This document shows, piece by piece, positions 10,840 to 23,240 of a stretch of 64,000 bases of DNA (position 1 is the stretch's first letter; each line of letters starts with the position of its first letter). Source of the DNA: Hemibagrus wyckioides (Eukaryota; Chordata; Actinopteri; Siluriformes; Bagridae); NCBI RefSeq assembly GCF_019097595.1, contig NC_080718.1:16871657-16935656 (forward strand). The letters run 5' to 3'. The notes under the pieces are model-generated. The model searched no databases. It saw nothing but the letters and a program-made list of their open reading frames with translations, and was not told the DNA's origin. The translations under genes were made by a program, and so were the position numbers.

Positions 10840-11447
10840 GACAATTCATTGGATTTGTTGTACTGAAGCAGAGGAAATGTAGTGTATATATGTGTGGGAT
10901 GGGGTTACTCCAGAACCTGTGGGAACTGACCAACCCTGAGAGGTGACCGAACATCCACAGAAAATATTTCTTTGTATTAGTCAATGAGCTTTGCTCCATC
11001 ATTCACTCATACTGCTTCTTTTAACCAAAAAAAAATGGAATTTGTGCCTGTTTTGTGGTTGATGTTTAGCATTGAATTTCTTTGTCATGTCACACTCCAC
11101 AGCAGTGCTTAATGACTCATATGAAATAACTCATTCTGCTTTTACCTAGCCTACTAGGGTCAATATTTTCATAGAAAGGTTTTTTTTTCCACATAGAAAA
11201 AATAGTTATTTTTTTCCACATAAATGTTTACATCTTCAAAGTAAATGGTGATATCAAACCCTTTTCTGCTCTCTGATACGCCCCAACTGCTTATTCATAA
11301 GCATCTAAAAATTTTATCGTCAACCACTAAAAAAAAAGAGAGATAAAAACATCTCCTGATTAATTTTATATCACCCATAAATTAATTCATTTTGTTTTGA
11401 TTTCCATTCCACTGGAATGCAGACTTGAACTCTAGTGTACTGGTAAA
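10840..11447. other. Non-coding stretch, no gene seen
   Basis: AT-rich with A and T runs; nothing recognisable. Confidence 0.45.
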
Positions 11448-11690
11448 AATGGTAAATAAATACTGGTCAGGGTCACAGTGGACCTGAAGCCTGCACATGA
11501 GACAGGAACTTACCCTGGACTGAACACCAGTCCATCACACAGCACCATACACACACTCTTATTCACATCTAGGGGTAATTTCGTGTTGCCAATTCGCTTC
11601 CCAGCATGCTTTTAGGAGACTGGTGGAAGCCGGAACATCCAGAACAAACCCACACAGCACTCTATAGGATGGAATTGTGCCGCTGGACGC
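11448..11690 (+). repeat. Dispersed repeat related to the CATCC family
   Basis: Blocks GGTCAGGGTCACAGTGG, CCAGTCCATCACACAGCACC, a short ACACAC tract, GGGGTAATTTCGTGTTGCC and GAACAAACCCACACAG follow the order of a fish repeat I recall. It shares the layout of the CATCC repeats but is a separate, diverged subfamily. Confidence 0.5.
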
Positions 11691-13320
11691 TTGCCTCAGT
11701 GAGAAATCTAATGAAATCTAATCACACGCCATTGTGTCACTGGTGCAAACTTTCTTTTTTTTTTCCCTGAGAATGAGAGAAGTTGATTTTATTGAATATT
11801 GCACCAGCACTTAGCCATGCCTCTTGATAAAGTATTTACTCCTAACACATCGACGCTCTGCGAATCTATCTCTCATACCCACATGCACCAGTGCTGTGAT
11901 CTTTATGGCTTATTTTTCATTTGCTTTATGGTAATTAAAATACGTCCCTTAGAGACGGCCTGCACGCTTGCTGTAATGATATGAAAGAATTGTTACTGCA
12001 TCTCTCTGGCTGTTATGTTCCACAGCACAATAAGAAGAAAGCTTATTGTGACCCACCGAGTCTTATTTAACCCTTCAGTTATAGCAGAAAGCACTTCCAT
12101 TTGATTTGGCACCCAATACAATTTCACGTCTTGGGTTCTGAGCGCTTCTAGACCTCAGTTCATAAAACACTATCAGTTTTAGGGTTAAGACTAATAGAGC
12201 AGAGCCTTGGAGTCAGTATTACTGTATAATTGGCAGCCTCGTCAGTGTGATCAAATCCTGATATTTCCTACATCCAGAGATTTTATTTATTTATTTTTTT
12301 TAAGGTCAGTGTGAAATCAGTGTCGTCATTTTGTGCTCCGTTTCTTTTCTGCCTCACGTGTCGGGATGTTGCTTGGTATGATGGATATTGTACGATGGCT
12401 CTCGCGATAGAAGACTGGGATGTTCCCTACTGTGAAAAAAAGATAAAGGAAGATGATGTAGCTCTCAGAGAGACTTTGCCTTGCTGCTGGCTCTTCCTTT
12501 TTTTTTTTTTTTCCTTCCACCACCCAGATTAACTGCCATTATAAAAGCGCAGCATGCAGAGAGCACTTTATATGACTCAAACTGTAAAATGGCACAGCAG
12601 TACAGCTCGGCTCTTTCGCATAGCGGAGGTCTTAAAGCACACTGTTCAGCCACTGTTAAAGGCTCCACTGTAAACACTGAAGATCAGATGCGGTTTCAGT
12701 GCAAGTCGGTGCTATTAACGGGAATTTCGTCATGTTGCTTCTTCTTTTTGGGAGCTTTCACACTGGCGGATTAGTCGGAAACAGAGCACGGTTCTCATGA
12801 AAAATGTGATGCGCGCGCACACACACAGGTGTGGTGGCTGGGTCCCATCAGAGCGTCACTCCACCCTTCACCAGAGGGCAGGTAGCTCTTGCCAAGCATC
12901 AGAGTTTTCTTGACTAGCGGCTTCGGCTCACACACGCCTGCTAATTAATCACAGCTGCGCCATTTAGCTCTTAAAATGTGATTTGAGGTGTCAAAGATCA
13001 AACATGCAGAGGTTTGTTAACAGCCCCAAGGTTTGCATGCACGTGTGTGCACATGTGTATGTGTGTGTTGTAATTGCTAGGTGATGGATTTTACAGAGAT
13101 TTGAACCTCTTCTTACATCAAGTGCTAAGAAAAGTCTCTCGGTCCAGAGCGTTGTTTTGACACGAGCTTTCAGAAAGGTTACACAAATCATCAAAGCGAC
13201 TTTCGGCTCCAACATGTTTGCTCGGCTTTTGCGCCCAAGGCCACCGACGTCCTCTCTCCCTTTAAATCCTCTCCTCTTCCTCACCGCCATAATCCACAAT
13301 TAAGGTGAAAAGCAGACCTC
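11691..13320. other. Non-coding stretch, no gene seen
   Basis: Contains T runs near 11755 and 12498 and a short CGCGCGCACACACAC tract near 12812. Open frames of about 100 codons at 12481-12774 and 12991-13299 show no recognisable domains. The part near 12920-13000 is complex and could be conserved. Confidence 0.4.
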
Positions 13321-13660
13321 GTGGATGCCGCGGCTTTCGCCTGTCATATTTTTAGAATTATAGCTACCAGCCATGCAAATCGTGGCATGGAAATTGTAGG
13401 TCTCAGAAGAATTCGAGGTGGCATGTTTTATTAAAAGGTTGTCAACAAATGAGCAGGGAGGCTTGTTCGAGACCTCGAGGCTCCTTGTATTCTGCTGAGC
13501 CAGATCAAGTATTATCAGAAACCTGCAATTACATGTAAAATTGAAATTATTTGTTGTCAGCGCTGCTGTTTCACAACGCTCTCCTGTGATACATTTGCAT
13601 ATGCAAATGGCTTAAGCGCTTTATTAAAGATGTTTAATATCGTCAGGTTGAACTCGGCGC
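13321..13660. other. Candidate regulatory stretch
   Basis: Non-repetitive, complex sequence with ATGCAAAT at 13373-13380 and the 16-base octamer palindrome at 13593-13608. Function is inferred from motif density only. Confidence 0.3.
13593..13608. promoter_or_regulatory. Octamer palindrome (POU-type site)
   Basis: ATTTGCAT and ATGCAAAT abut head to head to form a perfect 16-base palindrome. Each half is the exact octamer bound by POU-domain factors, and the centre resembles the MORE dimer site. Binding is inferred. Confidence 0.45.
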
Positions 13661-14075
<415 letters not shown>

Positions 14076-15325
14076 TGAGATTGTAGACTTTTCTTATTGA
14101 AATATTATAGTGTTTCATATAGTTCTTCTCTTTTATTGGAAGATATGAGACATAAATAGATGAAATAGATAGGAAATGGATTTTTTTATCAATGATGCAA
14201 TTTCAAAAAAAAGAATTGTAACTGGTTTTAAGTATGTCTTAATCGCAGTGGGGTACATGGTGGTGGAAGCAGGACATGAAAGCATTTCATTTTATCTTGC
14301 CTTTATATGTTAAATCTTTTAGTTTGGGCTTAATTGTGTCAATTTTTAGCTTCCTCTACGTTGAGGGTAATTCAGGGCCTGCAAGATTTCGGCTGTACCT
14401 GTAGATGTGAAATTCCTGCAAGAAGGCAAGGTTTCTCTTAAGGTCTATCTGGACAAGGATTACTTACACCGGATGACGTCTGTAATAACTTATTTTCACG
14501 TGATAAAACTCGGACGGAGATCAGATTAATGTGTGAAGCGACGGGTTTCCTGCAGGTTGTTCCGTCTATAAACCCAGCTGCATCACACATGCTCGTATTA
14601 TCATGTTTATGTATTTGGCAGCATCTCAAGTTGAATCAGAAACATGCAGCGTAACACCTGCTTATTCATTTACTGCTTGAATAATTTTTTTTTTTTTTTT
14701 AACGTGAACATAAAGTGGCTTTATTCCTGAAGCTGATGTTATAACAGCCCCTTTTTGTAATCAGCCTTTGGAGCTCTTGTGATAGATATTATTTTTGTGC
14801 TTTTGCTAATGGGCTCCAAAATGTAGGAAACATCGAGATATAGCATCGAGATATATATGAGCTGTAAACAGGTACGTTGTTTGTGACTCTATACATCCAT
14901 CAAAGTCTCCCACATTGTTTCATGATTTGGGAAGTGGACGCGTATGTTAGGTGAATAAAAAAAACTTTTTTTTTCAATACAAGAGACATCATCTAGCTGC
15001 GAAATTACCAACGTATCTAACTGGATGGGAATAAAATGATAATTCAGTTGGTCTGTGAGTTTTTTAGATGAGAAAAGGAGAAAAACATAGCGGATATAAA
15101 ACCATGCAAACGACAGAATTACACCTGGACCCGATGTAAATATAATCCCGTCTGAATAGGGCTTTAGCGTTCTGTTTAGAAAGATCAGTCATAGATAATC
15201 CGTGACAGACAGATGCGCTGGGTGGAAGATAGTGTTTGCACACAGCACATAAATTCTACCTTCGTACATTTCACAATAGTTTCTATATAAGGTGGAAGGA
15301 ATCGTTGTAATGCACACTGAAACAT
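14076..15325. other. Non-coding stretch, no gene seen
   Basis: Contains a T run near 14686-14700. No coding or RNA feature recognised. Confidence 0.45.
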
Positions 15326-15470
15326 GATTCGATTCAATAAAGCGCTTTTAACAATGGACCTTGTCCCGAAGCAGTGGTATAAAGACAGAAGAAATTTTTT
15401 TAATTTGTATTTATCCGCAGTGAGAAAGCCAGAGGCAACGGTGGCGAGGAAAAAATCCCCGAGACGTTAA
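15326..15470 (-). repeat. Dispersed repeat 3' tail (minus)
   Basis: GATTCGATTCAATAAAGCGC followed by TTTTAACAATGGACCTTGTC is the reverse complement of the tail at 3014-3083. It continues into AAGCCAGAGGCAACGGTGGC, the same block as GGTAGTGACAGTGGCAAGGA near 25260. Confidence 0.65.
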
Positions 15471-15688
15471 AAAAGTGAACGTGTGGTCAGTCAGGTTTAA
15501 GAAAATCTACTACATGTAATCATCGACATGTGATTTTATTGCTGATACGAAACTATGTTTTTAATCCCTAGATTGAATTATATATTTAATATTAACATCA
15601 ATCTGTTACAATTCGGTGACATCTCATGAGGATGTTGCTGCTGATGGGAATTATAACTATAGTATTAAATTTAGGATTTTAAGTCGTG
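15471..15688. other. Non-coding sequence
   Basis: AT-rich, nothing recognised. Confidence 0.4.
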
Positions 15689-15765
15689 TATATTAGAATA
15701 GTTCAGTGGTAATGTTTCTGATGTAAAACACCAGCGTTGTTGGTTTGAGTCTCAACTCGGTGTTT
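15689..15765 (+). repeat. tRNA-like SINE head
   Basis: TAGTTCAGTGGTAA fits the pol III A box and GGTTTGAGTCT is one or two changes from a B box, 36 bases downstream. The acceptor stem cannot be drawn convincingly, so this is a tRNA-derived SINE or tRNA pseudogene, not a working tRNA. Confidence 0.45.
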
Positions 15766-15843
15766 TTTATTCAATAGTGTTCATGTTAATCAGTTCAGTT
15801 ACAAGGAACTGATATATGAATTTGAATGAAGTAAATTCTTCCT

Positions 15844-16200
15844 TCCATCCATCCATCCATCCATCAATTTTGTATGCCCCTTTTCCTACTGGGTTGTGAG
15901 GAACCTGGAGCCAATCACAGGAGACTCAGGGCACAAGGCAGAGTACTACCTGGACTTGATGCCAGGTTATCCCAGGGTACAATCATATACACATACACAC
16001 ACACACACACACACAACAGATAGTTTAGAAATGCCAGTCAGCCTACAACACATGTCTTTGGACTGGAGGAGGATTCTGGAGTAACTGGAGAAAACCCCCG
16101 AGGAACAGTGAGAACATGCAAACTCCACACACACACACACAGTGGAAACGGGAATCGAACCCCATCCCTGGAGATCTGAGGAAAGCGTGCTAACAACCAA
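15844..16200 (+). repeat. CATCC-headed interspersed repeat, copy 2 (plus)
   Basis: (CATC)n at 15844-15866, then CTACTGGGTTGTGAGGAACC, GGGCACAAGGCAG, a (CA)n tract at 15988-16014, ACATGTCTTTGGACTGGAGG, a second CA tract and a GGGAATCGAACCCC block, whose complement is B-box-like. Layout matches copies at 5.0, 24.4 and 59.1 kb. Confidence 0.8.
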
Positions 16201-17198
16201 GTGTACTCAATTCAGCCCTGACTCTATCAGTGTGGAGTGAATATATATTTCTGTGACATACATTGCTGTACAGTACACAGTGTTTTCCATCTCCTGCACC
16301 TGATACAGGGTGCAATAGTGAGAAGGGTCCAGCAACCAAATAAAATGTGGTCATCCATGGTCTTCTGGTGCTCCCTTTCCAATTATGGGGCTGACAAATG
16401 AAGCACAGCAACAGATGGGCTACATCGCTAATTGAACATCTACAAAGTGACCTATATGGTAGGTGATAAAATGGCCAGTGAGTGTATAATTGCATCCAGC
16501 TGGCTTGTTCGATTTTTTTTTTTGTCATTTAAACCCCCATCCCTCTCACGTTTCTTTTTAAATGCAATGACTATTTGGAGCACAGACATATATGCATAAA
16601 TATAAACAATTTTGACTGATGTGCTCTGGATGAAAAAAAAAAAGTCTCTCACGTCTCCTGACTGACGTGCATAAATACAGTTAATGAATAAATACATCGA
16701 TAATATTGTGAATGCACTGCCAGGTGTTGTATTTTATGTGGATGGAGGCTCACCTGCCGTTCTAATCAATGCGGCTGAAATGACCTCTCATGCAAATGGT
16801 GTGAGATGTTTGCCCTCAAATATTCACACAAAGCTTTAGAAGATTATGTTCTAATTGGTGCTGGAACCATCTGGCTGAGCTCCAGCATATCAATTACTTT
16901 CACTGCTTTTCTAAACTAATAGAACATAATTACTATTCTTTTGCTCTCATTAATAGGATGCCGAACACCGGCACAATGGCAGCAACTGTAGCGGTGCGGC
17001 TCTTGGAAGTTATTTCAGAGATAAAAGTCTGCGGAGTCTGTGGTGATTTTTCATTTTCGCTCGCTCTCGCTCTCTTTCTCTCCTGCTATGAGTGGCAGTG
17101 TCACAGATCCACATGCCTGTGGTGCATCGTGCAGCAAATCAAATATGACAGCGAGGGCTGTAGACATCATGGCGAATGTGAGGAGACAGAGCTACTGT
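16201..17198. other. Non-coding stretch with a CNE-like segment
   Basis: No gene seen. The segment 16750-16960 is non-repetitive and includes CATGCAAATGG and several ATTA cores; it is a possible regulatory element. Confidence 0.35.
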
Positions 17199-17236
17199 AC
17201 ACACACACACACACACGCACACACACACACACATAC
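17199..17236. repeat. (AC)n microsatellite
   Basis: AC dinucleotides with single GC and AT interruptions. Confidence 0.95.
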
Positions 17237-19918
17237 AAATAGCCTGGGGCTTAATTGAACAGCACTGCCTGTGGTGTGAACATCTCTGCAGAAAAGTAAG
17301 TGGAATTAGTAAACATGTAGAATGTCATCAGAACAAAATTATGGGAGAAATTTCCAGACTTTACAGTTTTCTTTACAGTTGTTGGAATAGAAGCCACAAT
17401 ATCTACTCTAATACACAGCTTTGGATCTGCTCATGTGCGTGTTTTTATTTCCTGCTCTACTTCCACTCAGGAAAAGCTGTTAATTAGCTGATTAGTTGAA
17501 TCGTGTTGGGAGAAGGGAAAACATTCGAACGTGCTCCTGGAGGGGCTTCTCTACAAACAGGGATGGAACCTGTGAGCTGCTTGCTTTTTAGTGGCCATGA
17601 TTCTGGAAGTAAATTTCTCAACATTTCCCCTTTTCTTCGTTCCTGTTTTCTCCTCAGTTTGTTCACTTCCTAGTTTCTGGCCACCGGCAAAGCTCTTCCT
17701 TATCATTACCATCTGATTCATACATAAGCTCACAGACAGTCTTGAATCTCTGGTGCTGTGGAATGATCCAGTGGATCGATCATAGTTAAATCCACTAAAA
17801 CAAACCAGCTAGCTAGACGATGGAATTCAAGCTTATAAAAAAAAAAGGAAATAAAATGTAGATAATTAAGATTATGTATTGTTTTTGTGCATTTTTTTGC
17901 TGGAAGTGTTTTATATATATTTTGTGTTTTTTTTAGTTACTCAGTATGTATTTCCGTTTGTAATATAGCATTCTAGCTTTGCTATGCTACATTTTCGGTT
18001 GCTGCCAAATTCATCCTAGCAGCCTGGCGAACAACATTACCGTGTGAAGTTTCATTACAGGCTTTATCATACCTTTATACCGAGTATCAGAGAGTGTTAG
18101 ATAGCACCAGCCTGCTGCAACATTAGCTAAGTTCATAAATTAGTTAAGCAGACTCTGCTATGAAGTGATTTCTCCCTGCGTGTCCTCTCCGCAGCCCTAA
18201 ACCGGCTTGTCATATACGAGAGAAAGAAAGCGAGAGACACCAGTATGTGCTGTGATTACTGTTTCCATGGTTACGGCAGCTGTGTCTCATTGGTGGATCT
18301 GGCTTTTAAGGATCGTAGGTGACCACCTTTTTTCATAAATACAAAAAGAACAGATATCGATTTGAAGCAGTGTTTAAGGGTGCATTAGGTAAGATTAGTC
18401 CATTTTTTCCCCAAGACAAGCTCTCTAATGGTTAAGATGAATAATTTGAATAAGTTACATTTGAACTCATTGAGCCCACCCTCACATTCCTGGCAATGTT
18501 CACAAAAAACGCTGACCCCAGGATCCACTGTGGCCTGTAGAGCAGAGACTCTGTAAAGTGAATAACAAGAGGCCTAACACATGCTAGCGCTTCAGAACGG
18601 AAGTCTTACAGGTTTTCTTAGCCAATGAATCCTTTTATCTGGACATTATGACTTAATCCATTATTTTCGAGCATGTTCTAGATCTTGTTTAGACATTTCA
18701 TACCATTAAAAAAGAACCAAAAATTACACCTTTAACAAACTTCTAGCTGACAATGTGTCAATCATATGAGGTTTGCATGTTAACACTAATAATCATATTT
18801 GCAATGACATAAATGCACAGTGTTTTACTCATTAGTTGAACTTACTGGTATTCATTAAAGAGCTGCAAATATCTGTACGTAATTCTGCAAACTATAGGCC
18901 AAATCAGATATAGCATCACAGGAAACCAACAGCGTCAATTATTAGTTCCTTTCGTTTATTGAATCAGCCTCAGGCCATGTCGTCCTTCTTGTCTTGGTTG
19001 ACTCTACATTTGACTGCAACGTTGATGTTCTCATCTGGCAAAGTCACTGTCTCCTGACACATCAAGTCTTTAAATAATTGACATTGTGAATTGCCAGAGC
19101 TACAAGGACATTCAGTTTTGTCTGGCGTAGATTATAACAATCTCCATCAATCTCCATGCGCTGTTCCGCTTCTGCACCAGCTGGATCTTGCTATCTCCCT
19201 CCTAACTCTGGGATCTAGGACTAGGATGTGTCTTTTTAACTAATAAACCACCCTGACTTTGAGTAAGAAGCATCAATGTAAATAAATTCTTAAAAAGAGT
19301 GAAAGACTGTTGACTTCCTCGAGATAATAACACACAAGTCATGGTTTCTGGTTTACAGCCAGAACAAAACACTCTGCTCTTATCAGAAATATTGACTTTG
19401 TTGGTTTCTTTGGAACGGCACATTTCTTTATTCAAAACAATCTACGGGATTTGGAGGGAAAAAAAATTAAGCTTTTTGATTACAGCCAGATTCTGCATTT
19501 CAGTCATTTTCTACATCGTATCTGCTAAATCACAAAAATGACAATGTGTCCTACATTCAGGTCATTATTTAACTGCAGGAACAGGTTAGTGTACAGATGT
19601 TCTCATATCTGTGTGATTTCAACATCAAATTCTTAGTAAAATAAAACCTCACGTTTCACTGTATCGCTGGACTGAAGCTCTATGCTAGGCAACAGTGTGT
19701 CTGAAGCTCATTTTGCATCAGCCTGCTTTTTGTGTAGAATTATAGTCCTGATCATTTCCCCACTTCAGTAAAAGAGAGCTGTTCAAGCTGGGTAAATAAG
19801 CTGATTGGAGAGAAATGAAGGTCAGACAGGCTACAGGTGACACAATTCAGCTGTTTTGCTCTAGCCATCACTTGATTCCTCCTTTTTTTTTTTTTTTTAG
19901 AGGACTACAATCATATTG
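17237..19918. other. Non-coding stretch, no gene seen
   Basis: AT-rich, with poly(T) at about 19883-19898. Open frames are at most 77 codons and unrecognisable. Confidence 0.45.
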
Positions 19919-19919
19919 A

Positions 19920-19966
<47 letters not shown>

Positions 19967-19986
19967 CTCTCTCTCTCGCTCTCTCA
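19919..19986. repeat. (CT)n microsatellite
   Basis: About 65 bases of CT with single G interruptions (CTGT near 19926 and CTCGCTC twice near the 3' end). Confidence 0.95.
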
Positions 19987-20544
19987 AAAGAATCGGTGAT
20001 GTTAGTTATCTATTAAACTACCTTCACATCACAGCTGTGATTTTAGCTTGAACATGACAACTACGATTTTCTCAGTTCTACGCAATTTAGCGGCAAATCC
20101 AATCGATTTGGACCAATCCTGTGACGTGTGTGTGGTGCGATATTTTTTTTAGTTCCCCACTACCATTAGTTCTCACCTGTAGTTGGTTCCCATTTACTGT
20201 TTGGTGTAAAAAAATAAATAAATGGTGCACTGTATAGCCATAAAGGTTTCCATTATCTTGTGATATCTTTCATTAAAGCTTAGAAGTGTCATTGGTATCT
20301 CTGGTGAGTGTTTTATATATGTACAGTTAGCTTGCTTTGCTAATTTGCCAAGGAAGTTAATACAAATCCTACTACCTAGCATACATTAAACAACCAGTTT
20401 TCACATTTCAATAGTTAGCTAAACAAATCTGGCTAAATGTTTTTGGACACCTTTGTCGCTATACTTTTACAAGAGACTATGTGCAGTATCCTTTAAAAGC
20501 TCTAAAGTGAAAGGCAGAAAATATTAATCAAGGTTTAAGGTGTT
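19987..20544. other. Non-coding sequence
   Basis: Includes AAATAAATAAATGG near 20211. No gene. Confidence 0.45.
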
Positions 20545-20812
20545 GTGCATTCTGAGATACTTCTCTGCTCACCACGGCTGTACAGAGTGGTTATTAGAGT
20601 CACTGTAGCCTTCCTGTCAGCCCTGACCATGCTGACCACTCTCCTTTCACCTCTCTTATCCACAAGCTGTTTCCTCCCAATGATTCATTTCTCACTAGAT
20701 GCTTTCCACACCATTATGTCTAAACGTTAGGGACCATTGTATTGACATTAGCAATTTCTGAAATATTCAAACCAGACAGTCCATGCCACGGTCACTGAGA
20801 CCAAAATTTCCC
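20545..20812 (+). repeat. Dispersed teleost repeat, copy A (plus)
   Basis: GCATTCTGAGATACTTCTCT, then TGCTCACCACGGCTGTACAG, AGTGGTTATTAGAGTCA, a CTCTCCTTTCACCTCTC block and CCATGCCACGGTCACTGAGA. This order matches, from memory, a repeat found in many fish. Copy B at 21561-21818 is the inverted partner and shares the unusual CCTCCCAATGATTCAT. Confidence 0.75.
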
Positions 20813-21560
20813 GCTTTCTAGTATAAATGTAGGGTTAAGCCAAATGACCATTTTGTCTCCTATAAAAAGTGCAACACATTTCTAACCTTATTATAACAAT
20901 GAATTGAAATGTGGAATCTTTTAGTTTAAGCAGTGATCCATTTATGCAAGATCATCTTTGCTTGTAACTGTTCCTAGTAGAGTATATGTGTGTATTTTAG
21001 CGCTCATACTATATCTGATGACTCAATGCTCAAGTGGTGCATCTGTACAAGCAGCAGGTGAATCGAGGTCATGAGAACTTCATTCAGTTCTCTAACATCA
21101 GAGATATTCTTCTGTATAGCCTACAGCAGAAAGTCAATCTAGAGGCCAACTGAGGCTCGTGCTTCATCAGCGCACACCCACATATGCAGAGAGCTGAGAG
21201 ATGACACACAGACACACACACATACACACACACACCAAGCATGAATCGTTCACATTTCTCCTCTGGCACTATCAGCAAAACATATGCGTGAGTGTCATTC
21301 ACCTAATGGGAACTGAAACACAGGCCGGGATTTGACTGCTTGCCGCTGAAAGCAGAGACGGAGCTGCAGATTTGTGCCTCTCAGTGCTGACAGCATGCCG
21401 GAGTCACACTATGCAATAACTGAGAGGTGACACACAACCCCAGTAGCTCAGTGCACAGCATGTCCCAGTGCCAGCATTTTGCTGTAGATGGCTTGTCTTT
21501 CACTGGAAACTAATGACAATCAGCATTTTTCACTAGAGCATTAAACACTATTTTCTTAGG
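20813..21560. other. Spacer between inverted repeat copies
   Basis: About 750 bases without a gene. A CA-rich tract lies at 21205-21237. Confidence 0.45.
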
Positions 21561-21818
21561 AACGCCTGTACACTTACTTGTATACCTGCTTATTCATGCA
21601 GCCAAATACAAGTCAAACATCAGTTTTTGACAATGGCATGGACGTTGGGTTCAGACAGTTGTCTATAGTGTTAAGACATAATGGTGTGAAAAGCATCCAG
21701 TGAGAGATGAATCATTGGGAGGAAACTGATATAGGTGAAAGGAGAATGGCTTTAATAATGACTCTAATAACCACTCTGTACAGCCGTGGTGAGCAGAAAA
21801 GCATCTCCGAATGCAGCA
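21561..21818 (-). repeat. Dispersed teleost repeat, copy B (minus)
   Basis: The reverse complement reads GCATTCGGAGATGCTTTTCT, TGCTCACCACGGCTGTACAG, AGTGGTTATTAGAGTCA, then lacks part of the middle found in copy A, and continues CCTCCCAATGATTCATCTCT. Its far end AATAAGCAGGTATACAAGTA followed by GTGTACAGGCGTTCC is the typical 3' end, missing in copy A. Confidence 0.75.
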
Positions 21819-23048
21819 TTGATTAGTATTTTCACTGCCTTTCACTTCAGAGCTTTCAGAGAAAGGATAGACAAGTGCTAGTGAGATGAAGTTCTTGCCT
21901 ACATTCTAAGACAAACACAAAGACAGACTCTCATCCACACTCCTCTTTTGACATCTTAGCTTCTTGTGGGCACCAAATGTAAGAGGGATAGGAATATCTG
22001 ATAGCTTTGACTTTTTTCAAACCAACCTACAGCTCTTATTTTCTTGTTTGCTTTTAATGAAGTTTGTGTGTGAGTGTGTGTGTGTGTGTGGACACGCAGG
22101 ACAGGTCTCATGACACTCTGTCACTGTGGTGCAGTGAATCTCTCAGTGTGCAGGTTTGATGTGGTGCAGCAGAGTATGCTTAATAATTCATCCTCTTAGC
22201 AGAAGTGAACAGGGGAGCCTCTAACCACTGGCCTTTCTTACACACAAACACACACACATACACATACATAAATGTGAATGATGTGCAACTCTTATGTGTC
22301 TATACAGCTTTTGATCACTAACTCTGTGTGTGTGTGTTGGCTTTAGTGAAGCTGTGGAACTTCATGAAAGCCAATCATAGCTATAAACCCTTGACTCATA
22401 TTACACACCTTCAAGGCATATCAAGTAATATTGTCTACTGTGCTGCGAGCAGCAAGAATGAGTCAGTGTGTGACTGCTGCTTGTCACTGCACTCTGACTG
22501 ATGTGAAGGTAGAGAAGACCTATAGAGGGTTGTGTGTGTGTCAGTGTGTGTGTGTGTGTGTGTTTGTTTCTGTTGTTCCTGTTAATTCTGTATACTCAAA
22601 TTTATATAATGTTCCATAATGCACTGAGTGAGCAGACTGCTCATGCCTCATAGACAATGGTTCAGCCTGACAACAAGAAATATTTTTATTCCATTGGCTA
22701 TGGAATAAAAAAATACATATCTTTTGTCCAAAGTTATTCAAGCACATCACATCATTCTCCACTAATGTACTAATGTATTTTCCAACTGCATGGTGTTTAT
22801 CTGACGCAGCATTGCAGTCGTGGACAGACAGTTTACTGTTACAATTTTACATTCTAATACGAATAACTGATTCATATATAACACACACTTGGTGTGTTAT
22901 TCCAGCAGATGTAGTAGTTTGCTGATGATGCATGAAGTGAAACTTGTGCGTTTATTACACGTATAAATAAAAAGATGTCATGGCAAACAGAAATCGATCA
23001 GAAAACGGAGAAAAGTACCGGAGAAAATGAAGAAATTATAGCTAAGTG
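21819..23048. other. Non-coding stretch with GT/CA tracts
   Basis: Holds (TG)n at 22064-22090 and 22530-22565 and CA tracts near 22242-22265. No gene is seen. Confidence 0.5.
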
Positions 23049-23240
23049 AAAGTGTAATTAATCTGCAACCTGTAATTAATGTCATAATCTTTGACATATA
23101 ATTAATATGTCATAATTTTTGACATGTAATTAATGGGTTATAATCTGACATGTAATTAATAGGTTATAATCTGTGACATGTAATTAATCGGTTATAATCT
23201 GTGACATGTAATTAATATATCATAATCTGCAAGTCTGTAA
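23049..23240 (+). repeat. TAATTA minisatellite, about 7 units
   Basis: TAATTA cores start at 23055, 23073, 23099, 23127, 23153, 23181 and 23209, so spacing is 18, 26, 28, 26, 28 and 28 bases. The typical unit reads GACATGTAATTAAT, then GGTTATAATCTGT. End units are more diverged than central ones, as expected for a local tandem array. Each unit carries the homeodomain core TAATTA. Confidence 0.9.

Noticed and set aside
15689..15765. Functional tRNA gene
   Set aside because: A-box fit is good but the B box is degenerate and no cloverleaf acceptor stem pairs; it is more likely a SINE head.
23049..23240. CRISPR-like array
   Set aside because: Units of 26-28 bases are continuous tandem repeats without unique spacers, and the DNA is eukaryotic.
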